A stretch of 43,531 nt of DNA from positions 1-43,531 of the forward strand of contig JAAYRI010000099.1 of the NCBI GenBank assembly GCA_012518875.1, given 5' to 3'. The DNA comes from Peptococcaceae bacterium (GTDB lineage: Bacteria > Bacillota > Desulfotomaculia > Desulfotomaculales > Pelotomaculaceae). Position numbers and translations under genes: made by a program. The number at the start of each line of letters is the position of its first letter. Within the stretch, counting starts at the first letter, position 1. Positions 7,346-15,554 of this stretch are shown one piece after another. Under the pieces are notes generated by a model that made no database searches, was not told the DNA's origin, and saw only the letters and a list, made by a program, of their open reading frames with translations.

Positions 7346-8488
7346 TCACAGCCCTGAACATGTAGTGGAATCCGTCCCAACATCCCGGGACAGTTCCCTT
7401 ACCTTAAATTCCAGCATCTCACCTGTATGGGCATCAATTTCTACCTCATATTTCTTGTCGTCCTTTTTAACTTCCACCTCATATTCGTAGCGGCCCTGTT
7501 CTTTCTCCAGCACAAATTCCACCACCTGACCGCCACCAGTCCTAGTCAGGGCAATCTCCAGGGCCTTCTCCATGCCCAACAACAGCCCTGGTTGAACATT
7601 TCTGCCTGGATGGCCATCTCTTCTCTCTTTAAACTCCAGCACCTCACCTGTATGGGCATCAATTTCTACCTCATATTTCTTGTCATCCTTTTTAACCTCC
7701 ACCTCATATTCATAGCGGCCCCGTTCTTTTTCCAGCACAAATTCCACCACCTGACCACCGTCAGTCCTGGCCAGGGCAATCTCAAGGGCCTTCTCCATAT
7801 CCAGCAACGGGCCCATGCCCACTGTCCTGGAAGCTTCTACTTCCTCTTTTCCCGTACCGCCATCCAGGTCAGCAGCAACATTTTTTACCTGGACAAATAA
7901 CTCCTCTGGTTTAATGTCCAACCCTGCCGCCAGTGTCAAAATTCCCTGCAAACTAAGAGGGGCCAGCTCCTCAATAGACAAACTGCTGTCCACTGCTGTG
8001 AGTTTTTTAATAACCGCCAATTTTCCGGGAGATATACCCTTATCGGTAGCAATTGTCCGTATCTCTTTGCTGTATGTGATGGTCTGACCAAGCAATCTAG
8101 CTTCAACCTGCTTATTCTGCAAACTTTCCTCTATAAGTTGGCCTGCTTGCTCAAGAAGTGTGGGATGGGCATTGTTGTCGTTGGCTGTAATCATGATTAG
8201 GTTGTTTTTTTCAGCAGAAATATGACCTGTTAAAACCATTAAATCTACCAGTTCATTGACTACACCATCAAAGTCCCGATCCCCAACAGAAAAGCCCTCT
8301 AACACCTTTTTTGCCTCTTTATCTAAAGGACTTACAGAAAGAACATTGTTCAACCTGTTGGTGGTAATCTCTATGCCTGGGTTAACATCCAGGGTGATGC
8401 TATTGGCCGGCCGGGAAGAAAATACAAACACAACCAAGGCAATAAGAAACACCCCAGCCCACAAAATACCGAGCTTTTTCTTCTTCAC
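7346..8488 (-). CDS. RsgI-like membrane protein with two PepSY domains
   Basis: With a GTG start at 8488 (AGAGAGGTG six nt upstream; the TTG-initiated 399-residue form in the ORF track has no such site) the product is 380 residues. A short basic cytosolic end (MKKKK), one membrane span (about 6-25), then an extracellular part that opens SITLDVNPGIEITTNRLNNVLSV, the hallmark of the RsgI anti-sigma middle domain. Two nearly identical PepSY domains end it, each holding the segment RYEYEVEVKKDDKKYEVEID. The N-terminal sigma-binding RsgI domain is missing and no sigI is adjacent, so a sigma-I regulatory role is doubtful; a surface-sensing or protease-inhibitory role is only a guess. The stop lies 39 bp from the convergent ATPase gene. 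Confidence 0.75.
   Translation of the reverse strand: MKKKKLGILWAGVFLIALVVFVFSSRPANSITLDVNPGIEITTNRLNNVLSVSPLDKEAKKVLEGFSVGDRDFDGVVNELVDLMVLTGHISAEKNNLIMITANDNNAHPTLLEQAGQLIEESLQNKQVEARLLGQTITYSKEIRTIATDKGISPGKLAVIKKLTAVDSSLSIEELAPLSLQGILTLAAGLDIKPEELFVQVKNVAADLDGGTGKEEVEASRTVGMGPLLDMEKALEIALARTDGGQVVEFVLEKERGRYEYEVEVKKDDKKYEVEIDAHTGEVLEFKERRDGHPGRNVQPGLLLGMEKALEIALTRTGGGQVVEFVLEKEQGRYEYEVEVKKDDKKYEVEIDAHTGEMLEFKVRELSRDVGTDSTTCSGL
7404..7585 (-). repeat. Tandem intragenic repeat, distal PepSY copy
   Basis: A 182-bp unit almost identical to 7629-7810, separated by 43 bp. It encodes the second PepSY domain. High nucleotide identity, including silent positions, indicates recent duplication or gene conversion. 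Confidence 0.85.
7629..7810 (-). repeat. Tandem intragenic repeat, proximal PepSY copy
   Basis: First of the two 182-bp units encoding PepSY domains of the RsgI-like protein. It is in phase with the second copy, so the reading frame is kept. Confidence 0.85.
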
Positions 8489-8621
8489 CTTTAACACCTC
8501 TCTTTTTTTACTCTTGGGCCTCTTGGGCCACAAGGACAGAGACAAGCCCGCTACCCCACCCTACAGGTGATCTTATCCTGAGTTTCTATCTTGTTCAATG
8601 GGCTCCTAAATAAAACATAAA

Positions 8622-8658
8622 AAAATGGGACGTGGGGTCAGGTCCCTTGTCCCATTTT
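8622..8658. repeat. Dispersed GGGAC/GTCCC repeat, copy C, with perfect ends
   Basis: AAAATGGGAC and GTCCCATTTT are perfect 10-bp inverted ends; the interior holds GGGGTCAGGTCCCTT. This is the most compact copy in the window and may show the boundaries of the element. It fills part of the 262-bp spacer 8489-8750, where I see no gene. Confidence 0.7.
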
Positions 8659-8750
8659 AGAGTGCACATATTAATCCCGGGTACACACCCTATCAACCTG
8701 CACTAGTTTACGCAGAACTTATCACAGTGATTATTGGTTTTTTAGATCCA

Positions 8751-9176
8751 TTAATGCTCCTGATAGATGGCCCCCGCGGGACAGAGCTTGATACAAGATC
8801 CACATTTTGTGCAGATCTGATTATCGATTACTGCTTTGTTTTCAACTAATGAAATAGCCCCTGCCGGGCATGTTTCTACGCATAACCCACAACCAACACA
8901 GCTATCATCGATGTATATTTTCCCGGCCGCCTTATTTTTTGGCAAAGCTTTTTTTATGGTTGTTTGTTCATAATTATAGTTGGTCTTTACGTCAGATCTT
9001 AAACCCTGGCCTAGCCCCCGACCTCGGCCCAAGCCCCTTCTGGAAGTAGGGGTCTCAATACCTCTACAGGCGCCGGAACCCCGGCCATAAACTGGTGTTG
9101 TTTTTCTGCAGGCACCAGAGCCCTTTCCCGCCATTGCCCCCATACCCGGCTGGCAGCTTCTATTTTTTCTAGACAT
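8751..9176 (-). CDS. 2x[4Fe-4S] ferredoxin with Gly/Arg-rich N-terminal region (DUF5320-like)
   Basis: With an ATG at 9176 (AGGGGGTG about 7 nt upstream; the ORF-track start lies 12 codons further up without a site) the protein has 141 residues. Residues 1-60 are rich in Gly, Arg and Ser, with GSGACR occurring twice, as in the DUF5320-type small proteins found near Mrp/NifX-like genes. The C-terminal half carries two full [4Fe-4S] motifs, CVGCGLCVETCP and CTKCGSCIKLCP, so it should be a low-potential electron carrier. It stands alone with repeats on both sides, so its partner is unknown. The terminal 2x[4Fe-4S] fold is certain; the role of the leader is not. Confidence 0.9.
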   Translation of the reverse strand: MSRKNRSCQPGMGAMAGKGSGACRKTTPVYGRGSGACRGIETPTSRRGLGRGRGLGQGLRSDVKTNYNYEQTTIKKALPKNKAAGKIYIDDSCVGCGLCVETCPAGAISLVENKAVIDNQICTKCGSCIKLCPAGAIYQEH

Positions 9177-9347
9177 TTTGTTCACCCCCTGATTATCTAC
9201 CCGATATGCCATTTACTGCTTTATTATAATGACCATTTAGGGCATATGTCAATAACTATTTTATGATCCCCTTTGGATCTGGATAAGCTAAAAAGCAAGC
9301 TAGTTTTCCTTTAGGGGGCAAATACCGGAGCAAGGGGTGAACTGCCA

Positions 9348-9944
9348 ATAGAAACGAACCGGGCCAACATTGCCTGTCTTGACGTTTATTACCATGCTGA
9401 ATATGCCCATGCTTGTGGCATCATTTTCCAAACAACACCTTGTGAGAAAATTATTTCTAGATACTGTGTAAAAGTGAAACCATTTCAGGCTTATGTGCCG
9501 GGGGAGTTTTACAAGAGAGAATTACCCTGTCTATTACAAGTTTATGCCCAAATTAAGGAAATAATCAACATCATCATTATTGATGGTTACGTAATGTTAG
9601 GAAAAGAAAGGAAGGGACTTGGTGGATATTTGTACGAAGCCCTGGACAAAAAAATCCCCATCATTGGGGTAGCCAAGACCTTCTTTAAAAACTGTGTGCA
9701 TTACACTGAGGTTTACAGGGGTAAAAGCACCAGGCCCCTGTATGTGAGCAGCATTGGACTGGACCTGGACTTTTCCGCCGCCTTAATCTGTAACCTGGAA
9801 GGCCCATACAGAATACCAACAGTGCTTAAGGCAGTGGATCGTCTAACCAGATTGGGACAGGGGGGGACAGGGGGGGACAGGGGGACAGGTCCCTTGTCCC
9901 ACCAGATAATGGAGGTGCTTGCCGCTTTGTGTAAATCCAGATAA
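9348..9944 (+). CDS. nfi: Endonuclease V-like protein; no normal start codon, repeat-extended C-terminus
   Basis: The ORF track begins at GTG 9474, but the frame is open from 9315 and the upstream part encodes IACLDVYYHAEYAHACGIIF, which aligns with the first catalytic Asp segment of endonuclease V. It continues with AYVPGEFYKRELP (the family's YVPG...RE motif), IIIDGYV (second catalytic Asp), IGVAKTFF and YRIPTVLKAVDRLTR. The family nicks DNA or RNA beside inosine. A full-length protein would start near 9348, where an AAGGGGTG site is followed by ATA instead of ATG; an in-frame TAG at 9312 blocks extension. The last 30 codons are read through a GGGACAGG repeat. It may be active from a weak start, or be a recent pseudogene. 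Confidence 0.6.
   Translation: METNRANIACLDVYYHAEYAHACGIIFQTTPCEKIISRYCVKVKPFQAYVPGEFYKRELPCLLQVYAQIKEIINIIIIDGYVMLGKERKGLGGYLYEALDKKIPIIGVAKTFFKNCVHYTEVYRGKSTRPLYVSSIGLDLDFSAALICNLEGPYRIPTVLKAVDRLTRLGQGGTGGDRGTGPLSHQIMEVLAALCKSR
9854..9906 (+). repeat. Dispersed GGGACAGG repeat, copy D, inside a coding frame
   Basis: Three direct GGGACAGGGG units followed by GACAGGTCCCTTGTCCCACC. It lies in frame within the 3' end of the endonuclease V-like gene and encodes the Gly-rich tail GQGGTGGDRGTGPLSHQ. Confidence 0.8.
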
Positions 9945-9960
9945 AGAAAAAAAGAAATTC

Positions 9961-10073
9961 AATTTATAGCAGATATAGCCAAACCAGTTACCAGCGTCTT
10001 TGGGGTATTCCTTTGGGATCAGTTGGAAAGTAGAAAGCAGAAAGCTGAAAGTAGAAGGCAGAAGGGTTGGACA
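9961..10073 (+). repeat. Direct repeat unit 1 with GGAAAG-type purine run
   Basis: Begins AATTTATAGCAGATATAGCC, contains GTATTCCTTTGGGATC and ends in a TTGGAAAGTAGAAAGCAGAA purine run. It matches 10124-10247 over most of its length. Confidence 0.75.
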
Positions 10074-10123
10074 GGGTTGAGGGGGCTAGGAGATAATCCC
10101 CTACCTTTAATCATAGGTTAATT

Positions 10124-10247
10124 AATTTATGCAGGTATAGCCGAACAAGTTGCGAAAACAGGGGAGCGGGGGCAAAGTCTCCGAAGTATTCCTTTGGGGT
10201 CGTTGGAAGGCGGAAAGGGGAAAGCTGAAGGCGGAGGCGGTAAGGTT
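10124..10247 (+). repeat. Direct repeat unit 2 with GGAAGGCGGA-type purine run
   Basis: Begins AATTTATGCAGGTATAGCC, contains GTATTCCTTTGGGGTC and a TTGGAAGGCGGAAAGGGGAA run. It is an imperfect direct copy of 9961-10073. The purine-run part recurs at 30520-30569. Confidence 0.75.
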
Positions 10248-10280
10248 GGTCAGTTTGGAGCCCGGCTTTATGCTTGGTTA

Positions 10281-10455
10281 TGTCCCTCGGGGGAGCGGGG
10301 ACAAAGCCTTGTTTGGGGCCTAGCTTTGTAGCCCCTTTTTCAAGAAACTCGCATATGTATGAGTTACCCAGACAGGGGAACGGGGACACAGCTCTGTTTG
10401 GGGATTGGCTTTGCAGCTGAGTTATGTCCCCGATTATGTCCCCGATTGTTTGACA
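10281..10455 (+). repeat. Dispersed GGGGAC/TGTCCCC repeat, copy E (two modules)
   Basis: Two successive modules of the form GGGGAnCGGGGACA(C/A)AGC...TTTGGGG...CTTTG...ATGTCCC. The second closely matches 30629-30690. Inverted GGGGAC/GTCCCC pairs within each module could form long hairpins. Confidence 0.7.
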
Positions 10456-10586
10456 CCGAGAAATGTTCCCAAACCTGAAAATCTGGCGGGCTGGCAAATG
10501 CGGGCGACCTCGCGCCCGCATTCAAAGAGCGAATAAACCCACAAGACGAACAAAGGCGCTGCTTGAAGTGCCCAGCACCATACCCC

Positions 10587-13500
10587 CTATTGCAAGATAA
10601 CCTTATTGACCTGGGGTATTACCCGTTCTGCCAGCTCCACCAAGCTCAAGTGGTGGGTAAAGAATAGTACTTGAGTTTTTCGAGCAAATTCACCCAGAAC
10701 CTTCATCGTTTCCGCCGCCCGCACGTCATCAAAATTCACCAGCAAGTCATCAAGAATAAAAGGCAGCGGTTCATTTTTGGCCAAATATCTTCCCAGGCTG
10801 GCCAGGCGCAAGCTAAGGAAAAGCTGATCTAGGGTACCGTCGCTCATGGCCTCCACAGTAACCTCTTCCCCTGTCGAGCGCAGGCCCAGCAGCACCGGGT
10901 TGTCCCGCTGATCAAAATCAACCTTTAGATCAACAAATGCACTCCCGGTGAGAAGGGCAAACAGTTCCCCTGCGGCCCTAATCACAGGGCTCTGATTTTC
11001 CTCCCGATAACGCTCAATGCTGCGGCGCAGGACAATGGCACCCAGGCGTAGGCGCAGGTACTCCTCAGTCCTGCCCCTCATCCGGGCCAGCACCCCTTGA
11101 GCCTCTTCTGCGGCATCCGCTGCAGTTGTTGAAGCACCCTCTATTTTGTCCATGTATTCCTTTTTTGTGACCCCAAAAATCTGATTCAACTCATCCTGCT
11201 TCTGGCGGTTGGCCGCCAGCTGCTTTTGCACCTCTGCCAGCTCCCCAGGCAGGCTATCCCCATTAACACCGCTGGTTTCAGCTATAATTTCTTTCAAGGA
11301 CAACCCACTTCCTAGAGAAAGCAAATGCTCCTCCAAACCGGCTGCTTTTTTTCCCAGTTCGGCCAGGCGGGCCGCTTTTTCCATCACCTGAGGCAACTGG
11401 GACTCCTCAGTGCAGCCGGCAACAGCCATCAAGGCTTCTAATTCCTCCCCGGCTTCTTTAGCCCGCTCAGTTGACTGCTGATCAGTTTTGTCTATTTTCC
11501 CGATCTGTTTCACCAGGCTTTCCCGCCGGTCTAGATCCCGCTGGGCGTTGACCACCCGCTCCTGGAGCTGCACAGCCCCATCCTCAACCCCCAGGTCCAA
11601 CAGGTCAGGAGCAAGCTTTACCAGCAAGTCCTTGAGTTTTTTCTCGAATCCCTCCACATAGTTCTTCATTTTGTCGTGAACTACTTGCCGGCTATCCCTC
11701 TCTTCTTTTTTGCTCAGCACTTGCTCCAGCAGGTTCAGATGCTCCAAAGCAGCCTTGCAGGATATCCCGGGGGGCAACCCGGCCTGGGACAGGGCCCGGG
11801 TCCATTTACCCTTCCATTGCTCCAGTGCAGTCTTAGCTTCAGATTTCTGGTTTTGGGCCTCGACCAGGCTTTCTTCTGCCCGCTTGTACATTTTTTTAAC
11901 AGTCTGCAGCCGGTTGGCTTGGTTCTGGTATTCTTCCCATACCTCCTGGGCCCTTTCCAGAAGCTCTTCCAAAGACTCCTCTTCCCCATCCCCAGTTTCA
12001 CCCAGGTTTTGCAATTCTCTGCCCACCTGCTCCCGGTGTTTGCCAATCTGCTGAACCAGATCGTTTGCATTTCGGCGCTGTTCGTTTAACTGCTCCAGGC
12101 CCGCTATTATTTTCCCACAGCGCCCCAGCCAGGACAGCATTTCCGCCGGGGTCAAGGGGGTAATCCCGGCATTTTCCCAGACCCCATGCCATTCCTGCTC
12201 CAGCGCTTGATACTCGCCCTCGAATTTAGCCTGTTTTTCCAGCAGCGCCGTGATTTCCACTTTTCTGTCCCAGATCTCCTGCCCAAGAAACTTCTTGCGC
12301 TCCACCCGCTGGGCCTCACGACGCATAGCATCAGCCAGATCATCAGCCTGAATCACACTTGCTTCATAAGCTTCGGCCAGGGGTTTTTCGGCATGAAAAG
12401 CCTGCTCCTGTACCGGGTCGCGCTGGCCCTCGAGCCAGGCCCGGCGCACCAACTGCCAGCCAACCTGGCGATGGGTCCTGGCTACCTTTAGATGTTCCTC
12501 TGTGGGCACCTCACCGGTTAATTCCAGCTCCTGCAGTTCTTTCTGACCGTTTTTCAAGCTGTTCTTTCCCTCAGCCAGCTTGTCTTTCAGTTTCTGCAAC
12601 CGATCCTTTATATCTTTAAACCGCTCTTCAAAGACACGCACAGTCTCCTCCAAGGGCAAGGGCAACTGCTCCAGTTGCTCCAGGGTACCGGCCCAATGAC
12701 CGAGGGCCTGTAGTTGGTTGGTTAACCTTTCCTCCAGGGCCTTCACCTGGGAGCGGGCCTTCCTTAAGTGCTCTTCCAGGGAACCTGGTTTGCGGGCACT
12801 GGCCAAAACCCTTTTAAGCCCGCCGGCATCCCGCAGTTCACCAATCCCTCTTTTCTCTTCAGCCAATTTCTCTAAAGAACGCCAGGCCTGTTGTGCCTGG
12901 CTCTGAGCGTTGCTATATTCTTTCTCCAACAGTGGATGGTCGGCACCCAGGAGCTTTATTTCCTCCATCAGGGCTTGAGGCAAACGTAGCTTTTCCGCCT
13001 CTTCCACTTTGGTGCAGGCTGGTTCCAAACGGCGTAGCAGGGCTAGGGTTTCTTGCTGTAGTTCGGATATTTCCCCTTCCACAGTGGGGATCTCCTGCCG
13101 GTAGTCCCGGTATGTGCCCAGGCTTTGTTGTAAGGCCTTGATCCGTTCAGCATGCTCCAACAGCCCTGGCGGGATGACCAGTGTTTCCTTTTCTTTCACC
13201 ATGTTTTCCCTGTCTATACGCGCCTTTTTTACTGCCTCCTGCTCCCGATCACGGGTACCCATCTCCCGGGAAACCTTTTCCTTAAAATTCGGAGGCAGGA
13301 CGGGCACATCCCCCAGCAATTGCATATTTTCAAGGTATTCCTGGCGGCGGGCCACCAGAGGAAGGGTCTTTGCTAACCGTTCCAGACGGGCTAAATTTTG
13401 GCCCAGTCCACCTTCCTCTTTTTTTAGTGTCTCCATCTGAGCTTTCTGCTCTTGATAATCCTTCTCCAGGGCCTGCCATTTGCGCGGTGCCAGAGAGGAC

Positions 13501-14090
13501 TGACTAATTGTCTTTCGCAGTTCATTGTAATAGGCCATGTCTTGATTAATCAGGGGCCTGGAACCACTGGGTTTAAAAAGGTCGCCGGCTTCCCGGTCCA
13601 ATTCCCCAAGAAGCTCCCGCAGCCCACCGATTCCGGAAGCAGCAGCAAAAAGTGCTTCCCCCAGGGCACCCTGCCCCTGGAGCAGATCAGTGCCTCCTTT
13701 GCGCAGGCTGTGGTGATCCATGCCGAACATCAGACCGAAGGACTCCCGGTCAATAGCGCCCAGCAGAGAACCCAGAATATTCTCATCCACCGGCTGCCCA
13801 TCCTGATCCAAAAGGGTATTTTTCCGCCCTTTGCGGCGGGTTAGCACCAGCTGGGCCCCATCTTTTGTTTCCAGCAGGGCCTGAATCCGCAGCTTGTGAG
13901 TAGGATGAAGATGAGCATCCGGACAACGTTCCGGCATGCCGTAAAGAAAGTCCCGGATGGCCCGGAGCAACGTGGTTTTACCGGCTTCATTTAAGCCGTA
14001 AATAAGATTGAAGCCGCACCGGCCGTCAAGGTTGATTTCATAGTCACTAAAGGGGCCAAAGGCCAGTAAATTTAATTGTTTAATTTTCAA
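10587..14090 (-). CDS. yhaN: YhaN-type SMC/SbcC-like ATPase
   Basis: A 1167-residue ABC-ATPase of the YhaN/SbcC/Rad50 group. The Walker A motif GLNEAGKTT is at residues 32-40. A very long Gln/Glu/Lys/Leu-rich coiled-coil region follows (roughly 190-1000). Near the end come the signature-like DGTLDQLFLSLRLA and the Walker B PFILDDLLVNFDD (1110-1122), then FFTHHLSLVELA. Such proteins pair with a Mre11/SbcD-type nuclease in DNA end processing. The start is a TTG that directly follows the TAG of the upstream nuclease gene with no spacer, and AAAGGAGGCGG lies about 8 nt before it inside the upstream gene, so the two are coupled. Confidence 0.92.
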   Translation of the reverse strand: MKIKQLNLLAFGPFSDYEINLDGRCGFNLIYGLNEAGKTTLLRAIRDFLYGMPERCPDAHLHPTHKLRIQALLETKDGAQLVLTRRKGRKNTLLDQDGQPVDENILGSLLGAIDRESFGLMFGMDHHSLRKGGTDLLQGQGALGEALFAAASGIGGLRELLGELDREAGDLFKPSGSRPLINQDMAYYNELRKTISQSSLAPRKWQALEKDYQEQKAQMETLKKEEGGLGQNLARLERLAKTLPLVARRQEYLENMQLLGDVPVLPPNFKEKVSREMGTRDREQEAVKKARIDRENMVKEKETLVIPPGLLEHAERIKALQQSLGTYRDYRQEIPTVEGEISELQQETLALLRRLEPACTKVEEAEKLRLPQALMEEIKLLGADHPLLEKEYSNAQSQAQQAWRSLEKLAEEKRGIGELRDAGGLKRVLASARKPGSLEEHLRKARSQVKALEERLTNQLQALGHWAGTLEQLEQLPLPLEETVRVFEERFKDIKDRLQKLKDKLAEGKNSLKNGQKELQELELTGEVPTEEHLKVARTHRQVGWQLVRRAWLEGQRDPVQEQAFHAEKPLAEAYEASVIQADDLADAMRREAQRVERKKFLGQEIWDRKVEITALLEKQAKFEGEYQALEQEWHGVWENAGITPLTPAEMLSWLGRCGKIIAGLEQLNEQRRNANDLVQQIGKHREQVGRELQNLGETGDGEEESLEELLERAQEVWEEYQNQANRLQTVKKMYKRAEESLVEAQNQKSEAKTALEQWKGKWTRALSQAGLPPGISCKAALEHLNLLEQVLSKKEERDSRQVVHDKMKNYVEGFEKKLKDLLVKLAPDLLDLGVEDGAVQLQERVVNAQRDLDRRESLVKQIGKIDKTDQQSTERAKEAGEELEALMAVAGCTEESQLPQVMEKAARLAELGKKAAGLEEHLLSLGSGLSLKEIIAETSGVNGDSLPGELAEVQKQLAANRQKQDELNQIFGVTKKEYMDKIEGASTTAADAAEEAQGVLARMRGRTEEYLRLRLGAIVLRRSIERYREENQSPVIRAAGELFALLTGSAFVDLKVDFDQRDNPVLLGLRSTGEEVTVEAMSDGTLDQLFLSLRLASLGRYLAKNEPLPFILDDLLVNFDDVRAAETMKVLGEFARKTQVLFFTHHLSLVELAERVIPQVNKVILQ

Positions 14091-15350
14091 CTAGTCCGCC
14101 TCCTTTGGGCAAAGCCGGGAAAGGATCAACTCTTCTACCTGGGGCAAAAGTTCCCCCAGGTACTGGGGATCACCCGGATCCAGTTCCCCCTCCTGAAACA
14201 AATCCCCGGGAAGGGTATTTCGCTCCCGCTCCAATGCAGACACCAGCTCTTCCAAAAAGGTATCATCTGTCCCCAATTCAGCCATAAACCAGCGCAGGGT
14301 ATCCACGGGGCCACCCGCCAAAAGCCCCCCTGCCCTGGTCTGGGGGCGGGTTTGGAGCCGCACCTTCTCTATCCAGATGCTCTCCGGCCCCTGTTCTGTG
14401 GCCAGAGCCCTCAGGTCATTATCCAGCCCTTGCCTGTTCACCTGCAGCTGCCGGTGGATGGGGCATGCACCACTTAACACCAGACGCAAGGCCAAAAGAT
14501 GCCCCTCCCTCAGTTCCGGCACTGCCCCGATCTCACTTTTCGCCCGTTCCAGCAACTCACCGTAGGATGCACAACTAGCAGCATCTACTTTGCACAAGTG
14601 CCAGCGCAACACATCCAGGGTCTGGGGCCTCACCTCCTGTACCCGGCCGTCCTGTACCCGCACCAGGGTACAACCTTTGGGCCCAGACTCCCTAATGTGG
14701 CGTCCCTGGATATTCCCGGGAAAGATAATCCAGGGCTCCCTGCTCAGCTCCTCCCTGTTATGCACATGGCCCAGGGCCCAGTAGTCGTAGCCCTTGTTTT
14801 TCAAATAGTCGACGTCACAGGGGGCATAATTGCCATGCCCCTCCCGCCCGGTGGCACAGGTATGTAAAAGACCGATATTGAAGTGGCCCGTAAGTGGCGC
14901 AGGATATTGTTTGGACAGATCCTCAGACACATCCCGGGTGGGAAAACCCTGACCGTGAATGGCCACAGCCAGTTCTTCGATCACCTTTGTCTCCGGCTTC
15001 CTGGTAGAAAAGTCATAAACATTATCGGGCAAGCGCAGCTGGCGGGTGATCTGGCTGGCAGCATCATGATTGCCGCGGACCAGATAGATTGGAATACCCG
15101 CCTGGCGAAGCAGCCCCGCTTGAGCAGCAAAAAAAAGCCCCGTGTTGTAGTCCCGCCAGTCACCATCATAGAGATCCCCGGCAATGAGCACAAAGTTAAC
15201 CTTCTCTTCCAGGGCTAGCTGCACCAGGTTACGAAAAGCCTGGCGGGTCGCGCCCCGCACATATTCCACGGGAGCCCCCTCATAGCGTTCCAGCCCCACA
15301 AGGGGGCTGTCCAGATGGATATCGGCGGCGTGAATAAAGGTAAAATCCAT
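14091..15350 (-). CDS. yhaO: YhaO-type metallophosphoesterase, SbcD/Mre11-like DNA exonuclease
   Basis: A 419-residue calcineurin-like phosphoesterase. The metal-binding motifs are in order: HAADIHLDSPL (D-x-H), GDLYDGDW (GD), GNHDA (GNHD), LHTC and GHVHNRE (GHxH). These mark the Mre11/SbcD nuclease fold, YhaO subfamily. It should form a complex with the ATPase encoded immediately downstream. The ORF track starts one codon earlier at GTG; AGGAGG is 8 nt before the ATG at 15350, which I prefer. The yhaM gene that accompanies this pair in Bacillus is not present. A 200-bp spacer with terminators separates it from tRNA-Arg upstream. Confidence 0.93.
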   Translation of the reverse strand: MDFTFIHAADIHLDSPLVGLERYEGAPVEYVRGATRQAFRNLVQLALEEKVNFVLIAGDLYDGDWRDYNTGLFFAAQAGLLRQAGIPIYLVRGNHDAASQITRQLRLPDNVYDFSTRKPETKVIEELAVAIHGQGFPTRDVSEDLSKQYPAPLTGHFNIGLLHTCATGREGHGNYAPCDVDYLKNKGYDYWALGHVHNREELSREPWIIFPGNIQGRHIRESGPKGCTLVRVQDGRVQEVRPQTLDVLRWHLCKVDAASCASYGELLERAKSEIGAVPELREGHLLALRLVLSGACPIHRQLQVNRQGLDNDLRALATEQGPESIWIEKVRLQTRPQTRAGGLLAGGPVDTLRWFMAELGTDDTFLEELVSALERERNTLPGDLFQEGELDPGDPQYLGELLPQVEELILSRLCPKEAD

Positions 15351-15470
15351 CACCTAAGCCTCCTAGTTAATGAAATTATTTTCAAAAAATCAAAACGCCC
15401 ATCAATTTACATAATTCGCGGAGCCGGTGAAAAATTCCTTTGTTTATAATGGGGGCTATTGAGGCCGCTA

Positions 15471-15498
15471 AAAAGCAAAAACCGGGCTTTAACCCGGC
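15471..15498 (-). terminator. Second intrinsic terminator downstream of tRNA-Arg
   Basis: On the minus strand CCGGG pairs with CCCGG around TTAAAG, followed by TTTTTGCTTTTT. It lies in tandem after the terminator at 15516-15543. Confidence 0.75.
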
Positions 15499-15515
15499 TT
15501 TATCATTAGAGAATC

Positions 15516-15543
15516 AAAAAAACCCTTGACTCACAAGGGTTTT
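15516..15543 (-). terminator. Intrinsic terminator of tRNA-Arg
   Basis: On the minus strand AAAACCCTTG, a 5-nt loop, CAAGGGTTTT and further T residues. It is a perfect stem with a T run only 12 bp past the tRNA 3' end. Confidence 0.88.
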
Positions 15544-15554
15544 GGTTGCTTGAC

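Larger units (their letters stand above)
9945..10586. other. Repeat-filled spacer, no credible gene
   Basis: About 640 bp containing two imperfect direct copies of a roughly 120-bp unit (9961-10073 and 10124-10247) and GGGGAC/TGTCCCC modules. The 136-codon minus-strand ORF (10111-10521) lies wholly in this repeat material, is rich in Pro/Leu/Arg and resembles no family, so I leave it out as a gene. Confidence 0.7.

Noticed and set aside
9312-9314. TAG upstream of the endonuclease V frame as a pyrrolysine codon
   Set aside because: No pyl genes or downstream insertion context are visible; related proteins start near 9348, so the TAG simply lies outside the gene.
9854-10455. CRISPR array
   Set aside because: The repeats are of variable length and spacing, with no uniform spacers and no cas genes nearby.
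10111-10521. 136-codon minus-strand ORF
   Set aside because: It lies entirely in the repeat-filled spacer, has no ribosome site and a composition that mirrors the repeats; not a credible gene.
11676-12089. Plus-strand ORFs inside yhaN and other long genes
   Set aside because: They are shadows in the wrong frame of clear genes and lack ribosome sites or family motifs.
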